Source: Ottowia thiooxydans DSM 14619 (GTDB lineage: Bacteria > Pseudomonadota > Gammaproteobacteria > Burkholderiales > Burkholderiaceae_C). From it: 64,000 bases of DNA. Below, one piece after another: positions 60,531-64,000 of this stretch (position 1 is the first letter of the stretch; each line of letters opens with the position of its first letter). Under the pieces are notes generated by a model, which was not told the origin of the DNA, did not search any database, and saw only the letters and a program-made list of their open reading frames with translations. Made by a program: the position numbers and the translations under genes. The DNA lies in contig NZ_KE383942.1 of NCBI RefSeq assembly GCF_000422885.1, forward strand, positions 3,353 to 67,352, read 5' to 3'.

Positions 60531-64000
<3,470 letters not shown>

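Overview
The window reads as a stretch of chromosome from a betaproteobacterium of the order Burkholderiales. Gene content and neighbourhoods (pyrG-kdsA-DUF1330-eno-ftsB, purM/hda/pcnB/folK, argF-argD/DUF3579/rpsT/murJ, and the DUF3348-DUF802-OmpA-DUF2894 block) look most like Alcaligenaceae or close relatives. That family assignment is inference from gene order, not from a search. Coding density is high, genes are often joined by ATGA or TGATG overlaps, and no transposase, integrase or CRISPR array was found.

Layout. 1-5.5 kb: the C-terminal end of a trimeric autotransporter adhesin (cut by the window start), a Pr6Pr membrane protein, an EamA exporter and two overlapping DUF2827 paralogues. 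5.5-7.3 kb: an unknown secreted protein and an FAD monooxygenase. 7.4-12.3 kb: four overlapping genes that encode a MotA/TolQ-like channel with a very long repeated cytoplasmic tail, a MotB-like OmpA partner and two accessory proteins; this is the best candidate for an undescribed machine. 12.3-20 kb: secreted DUF1501 and DUF1800 proteins, an EF-hand protein, a 5'-nucleotidase, a lone GspF homologue and an OprC-type copper receptor with a pentanucleotide repeat upstream. 20.4-22.4 kb: a threonine-rich collagen-like protein, then a tRNA-Arg(CCU) gene interrupted by a group I intron. 22.4-31.6 kb: a GFA protein, TamA/TamB, hemerythrin and a VWA protein. 31.7-37.2 kb: kynBUA (tryptophan to anthranilate) divergent from feoAB. 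37.3-49 kb: DUF899, YkgJ, argD-argF, DUF3579, rpsT, murJ, SirB1, a large Ig-repeat surface protein and an AI-2E family permease. 49-64 kb: housekeeping genes for purines, replication control, RNA processing, folate, phosphate uptake, ribosomes, division, glycolysis, KDO and CTP synthesis, and the start of coaBC.

The genes fall into three themes. The first is envelope and surface biology: autotransporter, collagen-like and Ig-repeat proteins, TamAB, copper receptor and possible glycosyltransferase-like DUF2827 proteins, several of them carrying simple tandem repeats that could vary. The second is metal and redox handling: copper receptor, FeoAB, hemerythrin and YkgJ. The third is core metabolism.

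Two long imperfect palindromes (about 166 bp each) sit in intergenic gaps and look like dispersed genomic repeats. The clearest single finding is the tRNA intron, whose core helices can be traced base by base.
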